Both the position numbers and the translations under genes were made by a program. This document shows, in pieces, positions 1-7,177 of a stretch of DNA of 8,138 nt (its first letter is position 1; each line of letters opens with the position of its first letter). Under the pieces are notes generated by a model. The model saw only the letters and a program-made list of their open reading frames with translations, ran no database searches and had not been told where the DNA came from. The stretch is from DATJFH01 sp035495815 (GTDB lineage Bacteria > Acidobacteriota > Terriglobia > Bryobacterales > Bryobacteraceae): assembly GCA_035495815.1 (NCBI GenBank), contig DATJFH010000110.1, positions 1 to 8,138 on the forward strand, written 5' to 3'.

Positions 1-1
1 C

Positions 2-1618
2 GAGACCCTGATCGATCTGGCGGCGGAGACCTTGCCGGCGGACCGCGCGGCGCTGAAGGCGGCTGACGGCCGCATTTCGGACGGTTCCAATCGATCCATT
101 GCCTACGCCGGGCTGACTCGGGGCCGGAAGCTGATGAAGTCGATCGAGGACGCGCCTACGACCCCGCCGGCGGCATGGCAGGTGTGCGGCAGGTCCGCGG
201 AGAAGGTCGACGGGCGCGCCATGGTCACCGGACGCCATGCCTTCGCCTCCGACATTCAGCGCCCCGGCATGTTGCACGGCAAGGTTCTGCGGCCGGCCGC
301 CTTCGGGGCCACGCTGGCGTCGGTGGACCTCGAGGCCGCGCGGAGCATGCCGGGCGTGGTGGTCGCGCACGAAGGAGATTTCGCCGGCGTCGCCGCGCCC
401 ACCGGGCAGGCCGCCGACAAAGCGCTGGCCGCCCTGCGCGCCGAATGGAACACGAAGCCACAGCCCTCCGGCCGCGATCTGGCGGCGCTGTTGCGCGGCA
501 GGTCCGAGCCGGGAACAGCCGTCTCGGCCACCTACACGGTGGCCTACATCGCGCATGTTCCGCTCGAGCCGCGGGCGGCGGTGGCCGAATGGTCCGGCGG
601 CCGGCTCACCGTGTGGACCGGGACACAGCGCCCGTTCGGCGTGCGCGCCGAGCTGGCCGAGGCCTTCGGAATTCCGGAAGGCAGGATCCGGGTAATCGTG
701 CCGGACATGGGCTCCGGCTACGGCGGCAAGCATACCGGCGAAGCGGCCATCGAAGCGGCGCGGCTGGCCAAGGCCGCCGGCAAGCCGGTGAAGCTGGTCT
801 GGACCCGGGAAGAGGAGTTCACCTGGGCTTACTTCCGCCCTGCCGGCGTGATCGACATCACGGCGGCCGCCGGCCCGGATGGCAGGCTCACCAAGTGGGA
901 GTTCCACAATTACAACTCGGGCGCATCCGGCATCCGCACTCCGTACGAGGTCCCGCATCCGGTTGCCGAATATCACCGCAGCCCGTCGCCGCTGCGCCAG
1001 GGATCCTACCGCGCGCTGGCCTCCACCGCGAATCATTTCGCGCGCGAGTCCCACATGGACGATCTGGCCCACGCCGCCAGAATGGATCCCCTCGAGTTCC
1101 GCCTCAAGAACCTGAAGGACGCGCGGCTGCGGGCCGTCCTCGAAGCCGCTGCCGAAGCCTTTGGATGGGGCCGGACCCGCTCCTCGGCGGAGCGGGCGTG
1201 CGGCATCGCCGTGGGAACGGAAAAGGGTGGTTATGTTTCCACCTGCGCGGAGGTGAGCGTCCGCGGCGGCGCCGTGACCGTGGACCGCATCGTGAGCGCC
1301 TTCGAGTGCGGCGCCATCCTCAATCCCGATCACCTGAAGAACCAGATCGAAGGCGCCATGGTAATGGGGCTCGGGGGCGCGCTGTTCGAATCGGTCGAAT
1401 TTGAAAACGGCCGGATCCTCAACGCGCGGCTGTCGAAGTATCGGGTGCCGCGCTTCAGCGACGCGCCTTCGATCGAGACGGTCCTGCTCGACCGCCGGGA
1501 CCTGCCCTCGGCGGGCGCCGGCGAGTCGCCGCTGATCGCGCTCGCGCCCGCCATCGGAAACGCGATCTTTCAGGCCACCGGAGAACGACGGCGCTCCCTG
1601 CCGATGGTCCGGCAGTGA
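2..1618 (+). CDS. Molybdopterin-binding subunit of a xanthine dehydrogenase/isoquinoline 1-oxidoreductase-like molybdenum hydroxylase (5' partial)
   Basis: The reading frame is open from base 2 to the TGA at 1616-1618 (538 visible codons), so the gene starts upstream of the window. A TTG at 32 is in frame but is not a credible start. Counting from that TTG: an a/b hammerhead domain spans about 48-140 (V-D-G-R, V-T-G-R, G-K-V-L-R-P). The molybdenum-cofactor domains follow, with G-T-Q-R-P (197-201), G-S-G-Y-G-G-K (227-233), a G-S-Y-R-A-L-A cofactor/substrate loop (334-340 region) and G-A-G-E-S-P near the end. In that last motif Glu498 (codon 1523-1525) matches the family's catalytic glutamate. 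Family members hydroxylate N-heterocycles or aldehydes, pairing with a small 2Fe-2S subunit and passing electrons onward. Related IorB-like proteins run to about 700-750 residues, so roughly 200 N-terminal residues are probably missing; this is inference. The partner iron-sulfur gene, if present, is off-window. The substrate cannot be read from sequence. The gene overlaps the next one by 4 nt. Confidence 0.93.
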   Translation, partial: ETLIDLAAETLPADRAALKAADGRISDGSNRSIAYAGLTRGRKLMKSIEDAPTTPPAAWQVCGRSAEKVDGRAMVTGRHAFASDIQRPGMLHGKVLRPAAFGATLASVDLEAARSMPGVVVAHEGDFAGVAAPTGQAADKALAALRAEWNTKPQPSGRDLAALLRGRSEPGTAVSATYTVAYIAHVPLEPRAAVAEWSGGRLTVWTGTQRPFGVRAELAEAFGIPEGRIRVIVPDMGSGYGGKHTGEAAIEAARLAKAAGKPVKLVWTREEEFTWAYFRPAGVIDITAAAGPDGRLTKWEFHNYNSGASGIRTPYEVPHPVAEYHRSPSPLRQGSYRALASTANHFARESHMDDLAHAARMDPLEFRLKNLKDARLRAVLEAAAEAFGWGRTRSSAERACGIAVGTEKGGYVSTCAEVSVRGGAVTVDRIVSAFECGAILNPDHLKNQIEGAMVMGLGGALFESVEFENGRILNARLSKYRVPRFSDAPSIETVLLDRRDLPSAGAGESPLIALAPAIGNAIFQATGERRRSLPMVRQ

Positions 1619-2382
1619 GCCTCGATGCGAAGTGCGCCATCGTCACCGGCGCCAGCCGCGGCATCGGACGCGCGATCGCTCTGCGGCTGGCTCGCGAGGG
1701 CGCGAGCGTGATGGCCACGGCCCGTGATCAGGACGCGCTCGACGGGCTTGTGCGGGAGACGGGCGGACGAGCGGCCGCGGTCGCGCTGGATCTGCGGCAG
1801 CCGGGCGCTTCCGGCCGGCTGGTCGAAGCGGCGCTGGCCGCGTTCGGCGAAATCGACATCGTGGTGAACAACGCCGGCGCAACCCGCCGCGGCGAGTTCG
1901 AACAACTCAGCGACGAGGATTGGACGGACGGATTCGCGCTGAAGTTCTTCGGCGCCGTCCGCCTCACACGCGCCGCCTGGCCCCACCTGAAGCGGAGGTC
2001 CGGGTCGGTCGTCAACATCGCCGGCGTGGGCGGCCGGACTCCCGGCGCGGAGTTCGCCGTGGGCGGCTCGGTCAACGCCGCGCTGCTCTCGTTCACCAAA
2101 GCGCTGGCGGACGCCGGAATCCGGGACGGCGTTCAGGTGAATGCCATCAATCCCGGCCCGGTCCGCACCGGCCGCCTGGCCAGGCGGCTGGCGGCCCGCG
2201 CCTCGGAAACCGGCGCCAGCCTGGACGAGGCGGCCCGGGATTTTATCCGCGAAGCGGGAATCACGAGAATCGGCGAACCGGACGATATCGCCGGCCTGGT
2301 GGCCTTCGTCGTCAGCCCGGCCGGACGCCTGCTCCAGGGCGCGCTGATCGACATGGACGGCGGCCAGACGAAAACGATTTAA
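1615..2382 (+). CDS. SDR-family oxidoreductase-like protein lacking the classical catalytic tetrad
   Basis: This 255-residue protein has the usual SDR length and Rossmann fold. The cofactor motif T-G-A-S-R-G-I-G is at 11-18, D59 follows a central strand, N-N-A-G is at 85-88, I-N-P-G-P-V at 178-183 and a D-G-G tail at 248-250. The start is GTG at 1615, overlapping the upstream TGA (GTGA), so translation is coupled to the molybdenum hydroxylase and a shared pathway is likely. The active site is odd. By alignment to classical SDRs such as FabG, the tetrad Asn is Lys110, the Ser is Gly137 (N-I-A-G), the Tyr is Gly150 and the Lys is Asn154, in the segment G-G-S-V-N-A-A-L. I recall SDR homologues with a similar G-N-A-A-L segment, so this may be an established divergent subfamily rather than a decaying gene; the frame is intact. 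Whether it is a dehydrogenase, a binding protein or uses other chemistry is unknown. Assignment to the superfamily is firm; function is not. Confidence 0.93.
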   Translation: MSLDAKCAIVTGASRGIGRAIALRLAREGASVMATARDQDALDGLVRETGGRAAAVALDLRQPGASGRLVEAALAAFGEIDIVVNNAGATRRGEFEQLSDEDWTDGFALKFFGAVRLTRAAWPHLKRRSGSVVNIAGVGGRTPGAEFAVGGSVNAALLSFTKALADAGIRDGVQVNAINPGPVRTGRLARRLAARASETGASLDEAARDFIREAGITRIGEPDDIAGLVAFVVSPAGRLLQGALIDMDGGQTKTI

Positions 2383-2507
2383 AACGTCAGCCGCAATCCC
2401 AGCTGGATCTGCCGCATCGGCCCGCCCGTGGCGATCCTCGCCAGATTCGACGGCGAGCCCACCGAGATTGGAGGCCGGCCGTCAGCCGATGCGGCGTTGT
2501 GGTAGAA
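2379..2507 (-). pseudogene. Relic of the C-terminus of a TonB-dependent-receptor-like outer-membrane protein
   Basis: On the minus strand, the frame ending with TAA at 2381-2379 reads a barrel-like tail. It contains S-N-L-A-R-I-A-T-G-G-P and then R-Q-I-Q-L-G-L-R-L-T-F followed by the stop. Alternating polar and hydrophobic residues ending in a terminal Phe form the classic last strand (assembly signal) of an outer-membrane beta-barrel. This wording is very common at the ends of the large carboxypeptidase-regulatory-domain/TonB-receptor-like proteins of Acidobacteriota. Only about 42 codons remain. Further upstream the frame stays open but is antisense to the next gene's signal peptide and reads as low-complexity Pro/Ala, so the homology appears to stop near 2507. 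Its stop overlaps the SDR stop by two bases, as expected for a convergent neighbour that was deleted. The upstream boundary is approximate, and a chance match is possible but unlikely. Confidence 0.6.
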
Positions 2508-2515
2508 GAGAGAGG

Positions 2516-3622
2516 ATGAAAAAGCTGCGGATCGCGTTGGTTGCGGCGGCGGTGGCAGCCTCGAGCCTGCCGGGGCAGGAGGATTCCCGATTTGCCGAGA
2601 TCCGGGCCAGGATCGCCAGGCACGAAAAGATCACCGAGGACGAGCGCGACTATGCCGAGAGCATCGTGGAACGGCGCAATCAGGAGAACTCCGCCAGGCA
2701 GCACGCGCAAGGCTACGCCAAACAGCATCCGCCCCGTGAATCGACCGGTCTGGTTCCGCTCACCGAGCTCGGCAAAGGCAAGTACGAGGGACACGAAGGC
2801 GGGCTCTATCCGGGGGGATCGAATACTCCGCCGGCGGCGCACCTGCAGGCGGGTCTCCGGATTGCCGGCTCGATTACGCCGCTCGACCGGGAGGGGCGGA
2901 AGTCCGTCCAGGGCCGCATCGCGATGTGCTCCATCGGAATGTCGAACACGACGCAGGAGACGCGATCGTTTCTGAAGCTGGCGGCCGCGGACAAGGAGCT
3001 GAATCCCAGGCTGACGCTGGTCGATTGCGCCCAGGGAGCGCAGTCCGCGGAGAAGATCGTGGACCCCGGTCTTCCGTACTGGAAGCTGGTGAATCAACGT
3101 CTGGAGAACGCGGGCGTGACGCCGGCGCAGGTGCAGGTGATCTGGCTGAAGGAAGCCAACGGCAATCCGAAGCAATCTTTCGAGGAGTACGCCAGGACAC
3201 TGCAGGAACAGCAGGTGAAGATTCTGCACAATCTGCGCGCCAAGTTTCCCAATCTCAAGATCGCCTACGTTTCGAGCCGTGTGTATGGCGGATGGGCAGG
3301 CAGTCCTTTGAATCCGGAGCCTTATGCTTATGCCGGCGGATTCGCCACCAAGTGGCTGATCGCCGATCAGATTGCCGGGCGCGCGGAGCTGAATTACGAT
3401 CCGGCGAAGGGCGAGGCGCGCGCTCCCTGGATCGCCTGGGGACCGTATTTATGGGCGGACGGATTGAAGGCCCGCCAGGACGGCGCGGTGTGGAAGCGCG
3501 AGGATCTCGGTCCGGACGGCACGCATCCGTCCCTGGCGGGGCGCGAGAAGGTGGCCCGGATGCTGATGGATTTTCTGAAACACGATCCGACGTCCCGGCC
3601 CTGGTTCGTGAGGAGTCATTGA
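2516..3622 (+). CDS. Secreted SGNH/GDSL-type hydrolase-like protein
   Basis: The ATG at 2516 follows a purine-rich tract (GAAGAGAGAGG, 2505-2515) and opens a good signal peptide: K-K-L-R, then an Ala/Val-rich core to about residue 16, with cleavage probably between 15 and 21. The frame is open back to 2468, but that start would bury the signal peptide. The mature part of the 368-residue product begins with a charged helical stretch (about 22-72). An SGNH-like core follows: nucleophile region S-I-G-M-S (139-143, likely Ser143), conserved Gly174 (A-Q-G-A), an Asn-bearing block E-A-N-G-N (213-217) and D-G-T-H-P-S (334-339), where Asp334 and His337 fit the catalytic D-x-x-H. There is no lipobox Cys, so the protein is probably soluble in the periplasm or secreted. 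SGNH enzymes hydrolyse ester or acyl bonds; the substrate here is unknown. The block assignments are by eye and the hydrolase call is an inference. It is followed by a small ORF and converges on the ABC permease gene. Confidence 0.82.
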   Translation: MKKLRIALVAAAVAASSLPGQEDSRFAEIRARIARHEKITEDERDYAESIVERRNQENSARQHAQGYAKQHPPRESTGLVPLTELGKGKYEGHEGGLYPGGSNTPPAAHLQAGLRIAGSITPLDREGRKSVQGRIAMCSIGMSNTTQETRSFLKLAAADKELNPRLTLVDCAQGAQSAEKIVDPGLPYWKLVNQRLENAGVTPAQVQVIWLKEANGNPKQSFEEYARTLQEQQVKILHNLRAKFPNLKIAYVSSRVYGGWAGSPLNPEPYAYAGGFATKWLIADQIAGRAELNYDPAKGEARAPWIAWGPYLWADGLKARQDGAVWKREDLGPDGTHPSLAGREKVARMLMDFLKHDPTSRPWFVRSH

Positions 3623-3626
3623 GGCC

Positions 3627-3633
3627 GGAGGAG
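3627..3633 (+). promoter_or_regulatory. Strong Shine-Dalgarno sequence (GGAGGAG) before a CTG codon
   Basis: GGAGGAG lies 4 nt after the hydrolase stop codon and 7 nt before the CTG at 3641, ideal ribosome-binding spacing. No ATG, GTG or TTG sits at a proper distance. The first ATG in the following frame (3659) is 25 nt away, with only a weak GAAGCG before it. The site suggests that a downstream small ORF is translated, possibly from CTG. Confidence 0.4.
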
Positions 3634-3640
3634 CGACGAT

Positions 3641-3823
3641 CTGGAAGCGCTGAACTTCATGGACAATCTTTCCTGTCACAGGCTGAATATGGCGCTGCGG
3701 GTGATCTGCCAGGATGACATGGGAAAGGAAGCGATCCGGGAGACGGTCAAGAAGATCAAGCTCAAGAACGTGAAAGCGGCCGGGGACATGAGCATCCGCG
3801 AGCTGCTGATGAAGCGCCTTTGA
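3641..3823 (+). CDS. Small hypothetical protein of 60 (CTG start) or 54 (ATG 3659) residues
   Basis: I do not recognise this ORF. From CTG 3641 it encodes about 60 residues, and from ATG 3659 it encodes 54, ending at TGA 3821-3823. The product is charged and probably helical, with segment C-H-R-L-N-M-A-L-R-V, a basic run V-K-K-I-K-L-K-N-V, and the C-terminus M-S-I-R-E-L-L-M-K-R-L. There is no signal peptide or membrane segment. Codon third positions are mostly G/C, as in the neighbouring genes, which supports real coding. It lies in the same frame as the SGNH hydrolase gene, separated only by that gene's TGA and 18 nt, and a good GGAGGAG precedes it, so it is probably co-transcribed with the hydrolase. 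The hydrolase ends naturally at its own TGA, so read-through fusion seems unlikely. It could also be the tail of a decayed larger gene. Confidence 0.5.
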   Translation: MEALNFMDNLSCHRLNMALRVICQDDMGKEAIRETVKKIKLKNVKAAGDMSIRELLMKRL

Positions 3824-3871
3824 GGGTGGAAAGAGCCGGGACGCGGCCGCGGAACGGCGCATGCGGAAGCG

Positions 3872-6445
3872 CTATTCTTCCCGCAGCGCCTCGAGCGGTT
3901 TTCGTCCCAGAATGCGGAAGCTGGCGAGCCAGCCCGCGGTGTTGGCGATCAACGCCGCCAGCAGGATCGCGAGCAGGTTGGGCGCCGGGTCGAAGCGGAA
4001 CTCGCCTTCGAAGAAGCGCTTCAACAACAGGCTTGAGAAGCCGGTGGCCAGCGCGCTGCCGATCAGCCCGGCCACGGCGCCCAGTATGAGGAATTCCACC
4101 GAGAAAATGCCGGCGACGCGCCGCCGCGTGGCTCCCAGTGTTTTCAGAATCACCACCTCGCGGATGCGGCGGAAGCGCGTCCCGGCCACGCTCGACGCCA
4201 GAATGATCACTCCGGCCAGAATCGTGAACAGGGAAATGAACCGGATCACCAGCGCGATCTGATCGACCACGTCCTGCACGATCTGCAGCACGTCGGCGGC
4301 GTTGATCACGCTGATGGTCGGAAACTTCTCGTACACGGCGCGCTGCAGCGCGGGCACGCTGGCGGGCTTGACGCGGACGCCGCCGTAAAAGGTGGCGGGC
4401 AGGCCGGCCAGCGTCCCCGGATCGAAGATGAACTCGCTGGCCGATCCGATGCGGATGGCCTCGCTGCGATGCACCGCGGCGACACGGGATTCGAAGCTCC
4501 GTCCGAAGGCCGTGAAGCGGATGCGCGAGCCGGGCTGGATGTTGAGGATACGGGCGGCCTCTTCGGCGACGGCTACGTGCGAGCCGGCGGCGCCGGATTG
4601 CCACCAGGCGCCCTGCAGCACGGCGGTATGATCGGGCCTGGCGTCCGCCCAGCTCGCGGATCTTGTCTGCAGAAAGCGCCTCGACCAGCCGTGCAGGGCC
4701 AGCCTCTCGATGGGCGTTCCGTTGACGCTCACCAGGCGGACGGCCACGTAGGGCACGATCTCGGGCTCGGATTCGGCTCCGGCGTGGGCGCGCAGCAGGG
4801 CGTTCACGGCCTCCCGCTGCGGGCCGGTGATCCCCAGCAGAAAAACATTGGGCATGCCCGGCGGAGCGCTGCGGGCGATGTCCGCCAGCATGGAATGCTG
4901 CACCAGGTAAATGGTGAGCGAAAACATCACGCCCAAGCCGAGCGCCACCAGCACGGTTTGCGCCTGGTTTCCCGGCCGGTAGAGATTCGCGATGCCGTGG
5001 CGCAGGTTGGCGGGAAGCCGCTCGGCCCCGGAAGTGCGGGAGAAAGCCCGCAGCGACCGCAGCAGCGCCCAGGCGACCGCCCCCAGGGCCAGCAGGCTGG
5101 TGAGGATCCCGCCGGCGAAATAGAGTCCCATGCGGATTCCATCGCGGCTCGAGCCCACCGAGAGCCAGGCGGCGACGCCGCCCAGCCCGCAGAGGATCAA
5201 TCCGCCGGCCACCAGCGAAGACTTCGCGTTATCGAGACGCGCGCGCCAGCCGGGCTGCGATTCCGGCATCTCGCGCCGCAGCACGAGGCCGGGATGAACG
5301 CGGCGGATGGAGAGCAGGGGCGGGAGCGTGAACAGGAGCGTGGTCAGCAGACCGGCCGTCAGGCCCTGGACGGCGGCAACCGAGTCCCAGTGAACACCGA
5401 CCTGCAACTGGAAATACCTGGCGATCAGGCCTGGAAACACGGTCTGCACGGCCAATCCGAGCGCAACGCCGATGAGCCCGCCGGCCAGGCCCAGGGCCAG
5501 CGTCTGCGAGACGTAGATCCGGATGATCTGGCTCGAGCGCGCGCCCAGGCATTTCATGATGGCGATGCCGTCCATCTTCTGCTGCAGGTGGGAGTGCATG
5601 GCGGTGGCCACGCCCAGGGCGCCGACGATGAGCGCGATCAGGCTCACCAGGCTCAGGAACGTGGTGGCGCGGTCCAGGCCGCGCGTGATGGTGGGGTGGG
5701 TTTCGCGGTAATCGATCACCTGCGCTTCGGGCAGGGTGCGCTGCAGGATGCGGCGGGCCTGCTCCACGTCCGGACCGTTCTCGCCGAGACGGAACAGGAA
5801 CCGCTGGGCGGCGCGGCTGCCGAAGCGGATGAGGCCGGTGCGGTCGAGTCCTTCGCGGCTCATCATGACGCGCGGGCCCACGTTCAGCGAGCCCGACATG
5901 CGGTCGGGCTCGGTCTCCACCACGGCGGCAACGCGGAAGTCCTGCCCGCCCGCGCGAACCGTGTCGCCGACCTTGACCTGGAGACGCAGCAGCAGGTCGT
6001 TCGAGACGACGATGGAATCGCTTCGCAGCGCTTCCCGGAGGGTCGCGCGGGGATTGAGCAGGAGCGTTCCGTAGAACGGGTACACCGTCGGGTCCACGGC
6101 TTTGACGGAGATGAGGACCGGCTCCGGCACGGCGGCGGAGGAAACCATGGTGACGGTCTCGGTGACCCAGGTCCAGCGGACGCCGCGCGCCTCGAGGCGC
6201 CGGATCGATTCCATCTGCCCGGGAGCCGGAAGCGCGAACTGGCGGGCGGTGAGGTCGGCGGCCATGAGCGTTCGCGCGTCCCGCAGGAGGGTCGCGCGGA
6301 AGGCCGTGCTGAATCCGCGCACGCCGGTCAGCGAGCCGACGCCGGCGGCCACCGCCAGGATCACGAACAGGAATTTGGCTTGCGACGCCCGCGCTTCACG
6401 GCGGGCAATCTTGAGCGCGGTAGACCAGCGGAAGCCGGAGGCCAT
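3872..6445 (-). CDS. Double-FtsX-domain ABC transporter permease (YbbP/COG3127-like)
   Basis: This 857-residue inner-membrane protein starts with ATG at 6445 and ends with TAG at 3874-3872. I count ten likely membrane spans: about 24-44, 263-283, 311-337, 363-383, 410-430, 440-462, 495-515, 730-755, 781-803 and 822-845. Two FtsX permease units (about 263-385 and 730-850) each carry a coupling motif facing the ATPase: K-C-L-G-A-R at 298-303 and K-T-L-G-A-T at 768-773. Each unit is preceded by a large periplasmic MacB-like domain (about 45-255 and 520-725). This is the layout of E. coli YbbP (about 800 residues), not of single-unit MacB or LolC/E. Such type VII ABC proteins couple ATP hydrolysis to periplasmic conformational change rather than to classical membrane transport, often acting on lipids, lipoproteins or toxic compounds. 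The start lies 3 nt after the ATPase stop, so the two are translated together. No membrane-fusion partner is adjacent. The exact substrate is unknown. Confidence 0.93.
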   Translation of the reverse strand: MASGFRWSTALKIARREARASQAKFLFVILAVAAGVGSLTGVRGFSTAFRATLLRDARTLMAADLTARQFALPAPGQMESIRRLEARGVRWTWVTETVTMVSSAAVPEPVLISVKAVDPTVYPFYGTLLLNPRATLREALRSDSIVVSNDLLLRLQVKVGDTVRAGGQDFRVAAVVETEPDRMSGSLNVGPRVMMSREGLDRTGLIRFGSRAAQRFLFRLGENGPDVEQARRILQRTLPEAQVIDYRETHPTITRGLDRATTFLSLVSLIALIVGALGVATAMHSHLQQKMDGIAIMKCLGARSSQIIRIYVSQTLALGLAGGLIGVALGLAVQTVFPGLIARYFQLQVGVHWDSVAAVQGLTAGLLTTLLFTLPPLLSIRRVHPGLVLRREMPESQPGWRARLDNAKSSLVAGGLILCGLGGVAAWLSVGSSRDGIRMGLYFAGGILTSLLALGAVAWALLRSLRAFSRTSGAERLPANLRHGIANLYRPGNQAQTVLVALGLGVMFSLTIYLVQHSMLADIARSAPPGMPNVFLLGITGPQREAVNALLRAHAGAESEPEIVPYVAVRLVSVNGTPIERLALHGWSRRFLQTRSASWADARPDHTAVLQGAWWQSGAAGSHVAVAEEAARILNIQPGSRIRFTAFGRSFESRVAAVHRSEAIRIGSASEFIFDPGTLAGLPATFYGGVRVKPASVPALQRAVYEKFPTISVINAADVLQIVQDVVDQIALVIRFISLFTILAGVIILASSVAGTRFRRIREVVILKTLGATRRRVAGIFSVEFLILGAVAGLIGSALATGFSSLLLKRFFEGEFRFDPAPNLLAILLAALIANTAGWLASFRILGRKPLEALREE

Positions 6446-6448
6446 CTG

Positions 6449-7177
6449 TTACTCGCCGCGGAGGCCGAGCCCGGCCGGGACGCCGAGCCGCCGCTCGTCT
6501 CCCGCGATTTCGCCGTCGCGCAGCGTGATGGTGCGCCCGGCGTGAGAGGCAAGCTCGCGGTCGTGGGTCACCAGGACCAGCGTCGCTTTCTCCTGATGGT
6601 TGAGCTGCAGAAGCAGGTCGAGCACGAGCCGGCCGTTCCGCGTGTCCAGGTTGCCGGTGGGCTCATCCGCCATCAGGATGGGCGGCTGCATGACGAAGGC
6701 GCGGGCCAGCGCGACCCGCTGCTGCTCGCCTCCGGAAAGTTGAATGGGGTAGTGATCGCGCCGGTCGAGCAGTCCCACCCGCTCGAGGAGTTCTCTGGCG
6801 CGTCCGCGCCCGGCGCGTCCCGCCAGGTCGAGCGGCAGAAGCACGTTTTCCTCGGCCGTCAGCGTGGGAATCAACTGGTAGGACTGGAACACGAATCCGA
6901 CTTTGCGGCCCCGCAGCACAGCCAGCCGGTCTTCATCGAGGCCCGTAATATCTTCTCCATCGAGCAGGATCCGGCCGGAGGTGGGCGTATCGAGGCCGGC
7001 CAGCAATCCCAGCAGCGTGCTCTTGCCGCTGCCCGAGGCGCCCATGATGGCGACGAACTGGCCACGTTCTATCTCGAAATCGATGTCCTTGAGTATTTCC
7101 ACCGTATGGGTGGCGGTGTCTATGCGTTTCGACACATGCCGCGCGACAATGGCCGCCTGGCCCGGTTGGTTCGACAT
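6449..7177 (-). CDS. ABC transporter ATP-binding protein (YbbA/LolD/MacB type)
   Basis: This 242-residue ATPase shows all nucleotide-binding motifs in order: Walker A G-A-S-G-S-G-K-S-T (46-54), Q-loop Gln98 in V-F-Q-S-Y-Q, signature L-S-G-G-E-Q-Q (147-153), Walker B I-L-M-A-D-E-P with catalytic Glu172, D-loop N-L-D (176-178) and switch His205 in V-T-H-D. Length and spacing match the LolD/MacB/YbbA branch, and the H-Y-P-x-Q-L-S-G-G-E-Q-Q-R-V-A-L-A-R-A-F stretch is especially YbbA-like. The ATG at 7177 is preceded on the minus strand by AGAGG (about 6 nt upstream), supporting this start. It is the first gene of a two-gene operon and powers the FtsX-type permease that starts 3 nt after its TAA. 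The C-terminal 15 or so residues (Gly/Leu-rich) are variable in this family. All catalytic residues are intact. Confidence 0.95.
   Translation of the reverse strand: MSNQPGQAAIVARHVSKRIDTATHTVEILKDIDFEIERGQFVAIMGASGSGKSTLLGLLAGLDTPTSGRILLDGEDITGLDEDRLAVLRGRKVGFVFQSYQLIPTLTAEENVLLPLDLAGRAGRGRARELLERVGLLDRRDHYPIQLSGGEQQRVALARAFVMQPPILMADEPTGNLDTRNGRLVLDLLLQLNHQEKATLVLVTHDRELASHAGRTITLRDGEIAGDERRLGVPAGLGLRGE

Noticed and set aside
175..1404. A 409-codon + strand frame within the molybdenum hydroxylase gene
   Set aside because: It is an Arg/Gly-rich shadow of the real frame, which carries the hammerhead and cofactor motifs through to the catalytic Glu.
2387..3229. A 280-codon minus-strand frame opposite the SGNH-like gene
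   Set aside because: It is antisense to a gene with a signal peptide and catalytic-like motifs, in a different frame from the barrel relic, and has no recognisable features.
3620..3640. TGA 3620-3622 as a selenocysteine codon joining the hydrolase to the small ORF
   Set aside because: There is no SECIS-like stem-loop directly after the TGA, no selenocysteine machinery in view, and the hydrolase appears complete at that stop.
3842..3851. 10-bp palindrome CGCGGCCGCG in the convergent gap
   Set aside because: Short GC palindromes are expected by chance in such GC-rich DNA, and there is no second copy or spacing that suggests an operator.
3863..3884. Hairpin GCGGAAG/CTTCCCGC around the permease stop codon as a terminator
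   Set aside because: The stem is about 7 bp with a bulge and there is no T-tract on either strand, so an intrinsic terminator is not supported.
3762..4604. A 280-codon minus-strand frame overlapping the permease gene's 3' part
   Set aside because: It is an Arg-rich out-of-frame shadow; the permease frame encodes membrane spans and the second FtsX unit there.
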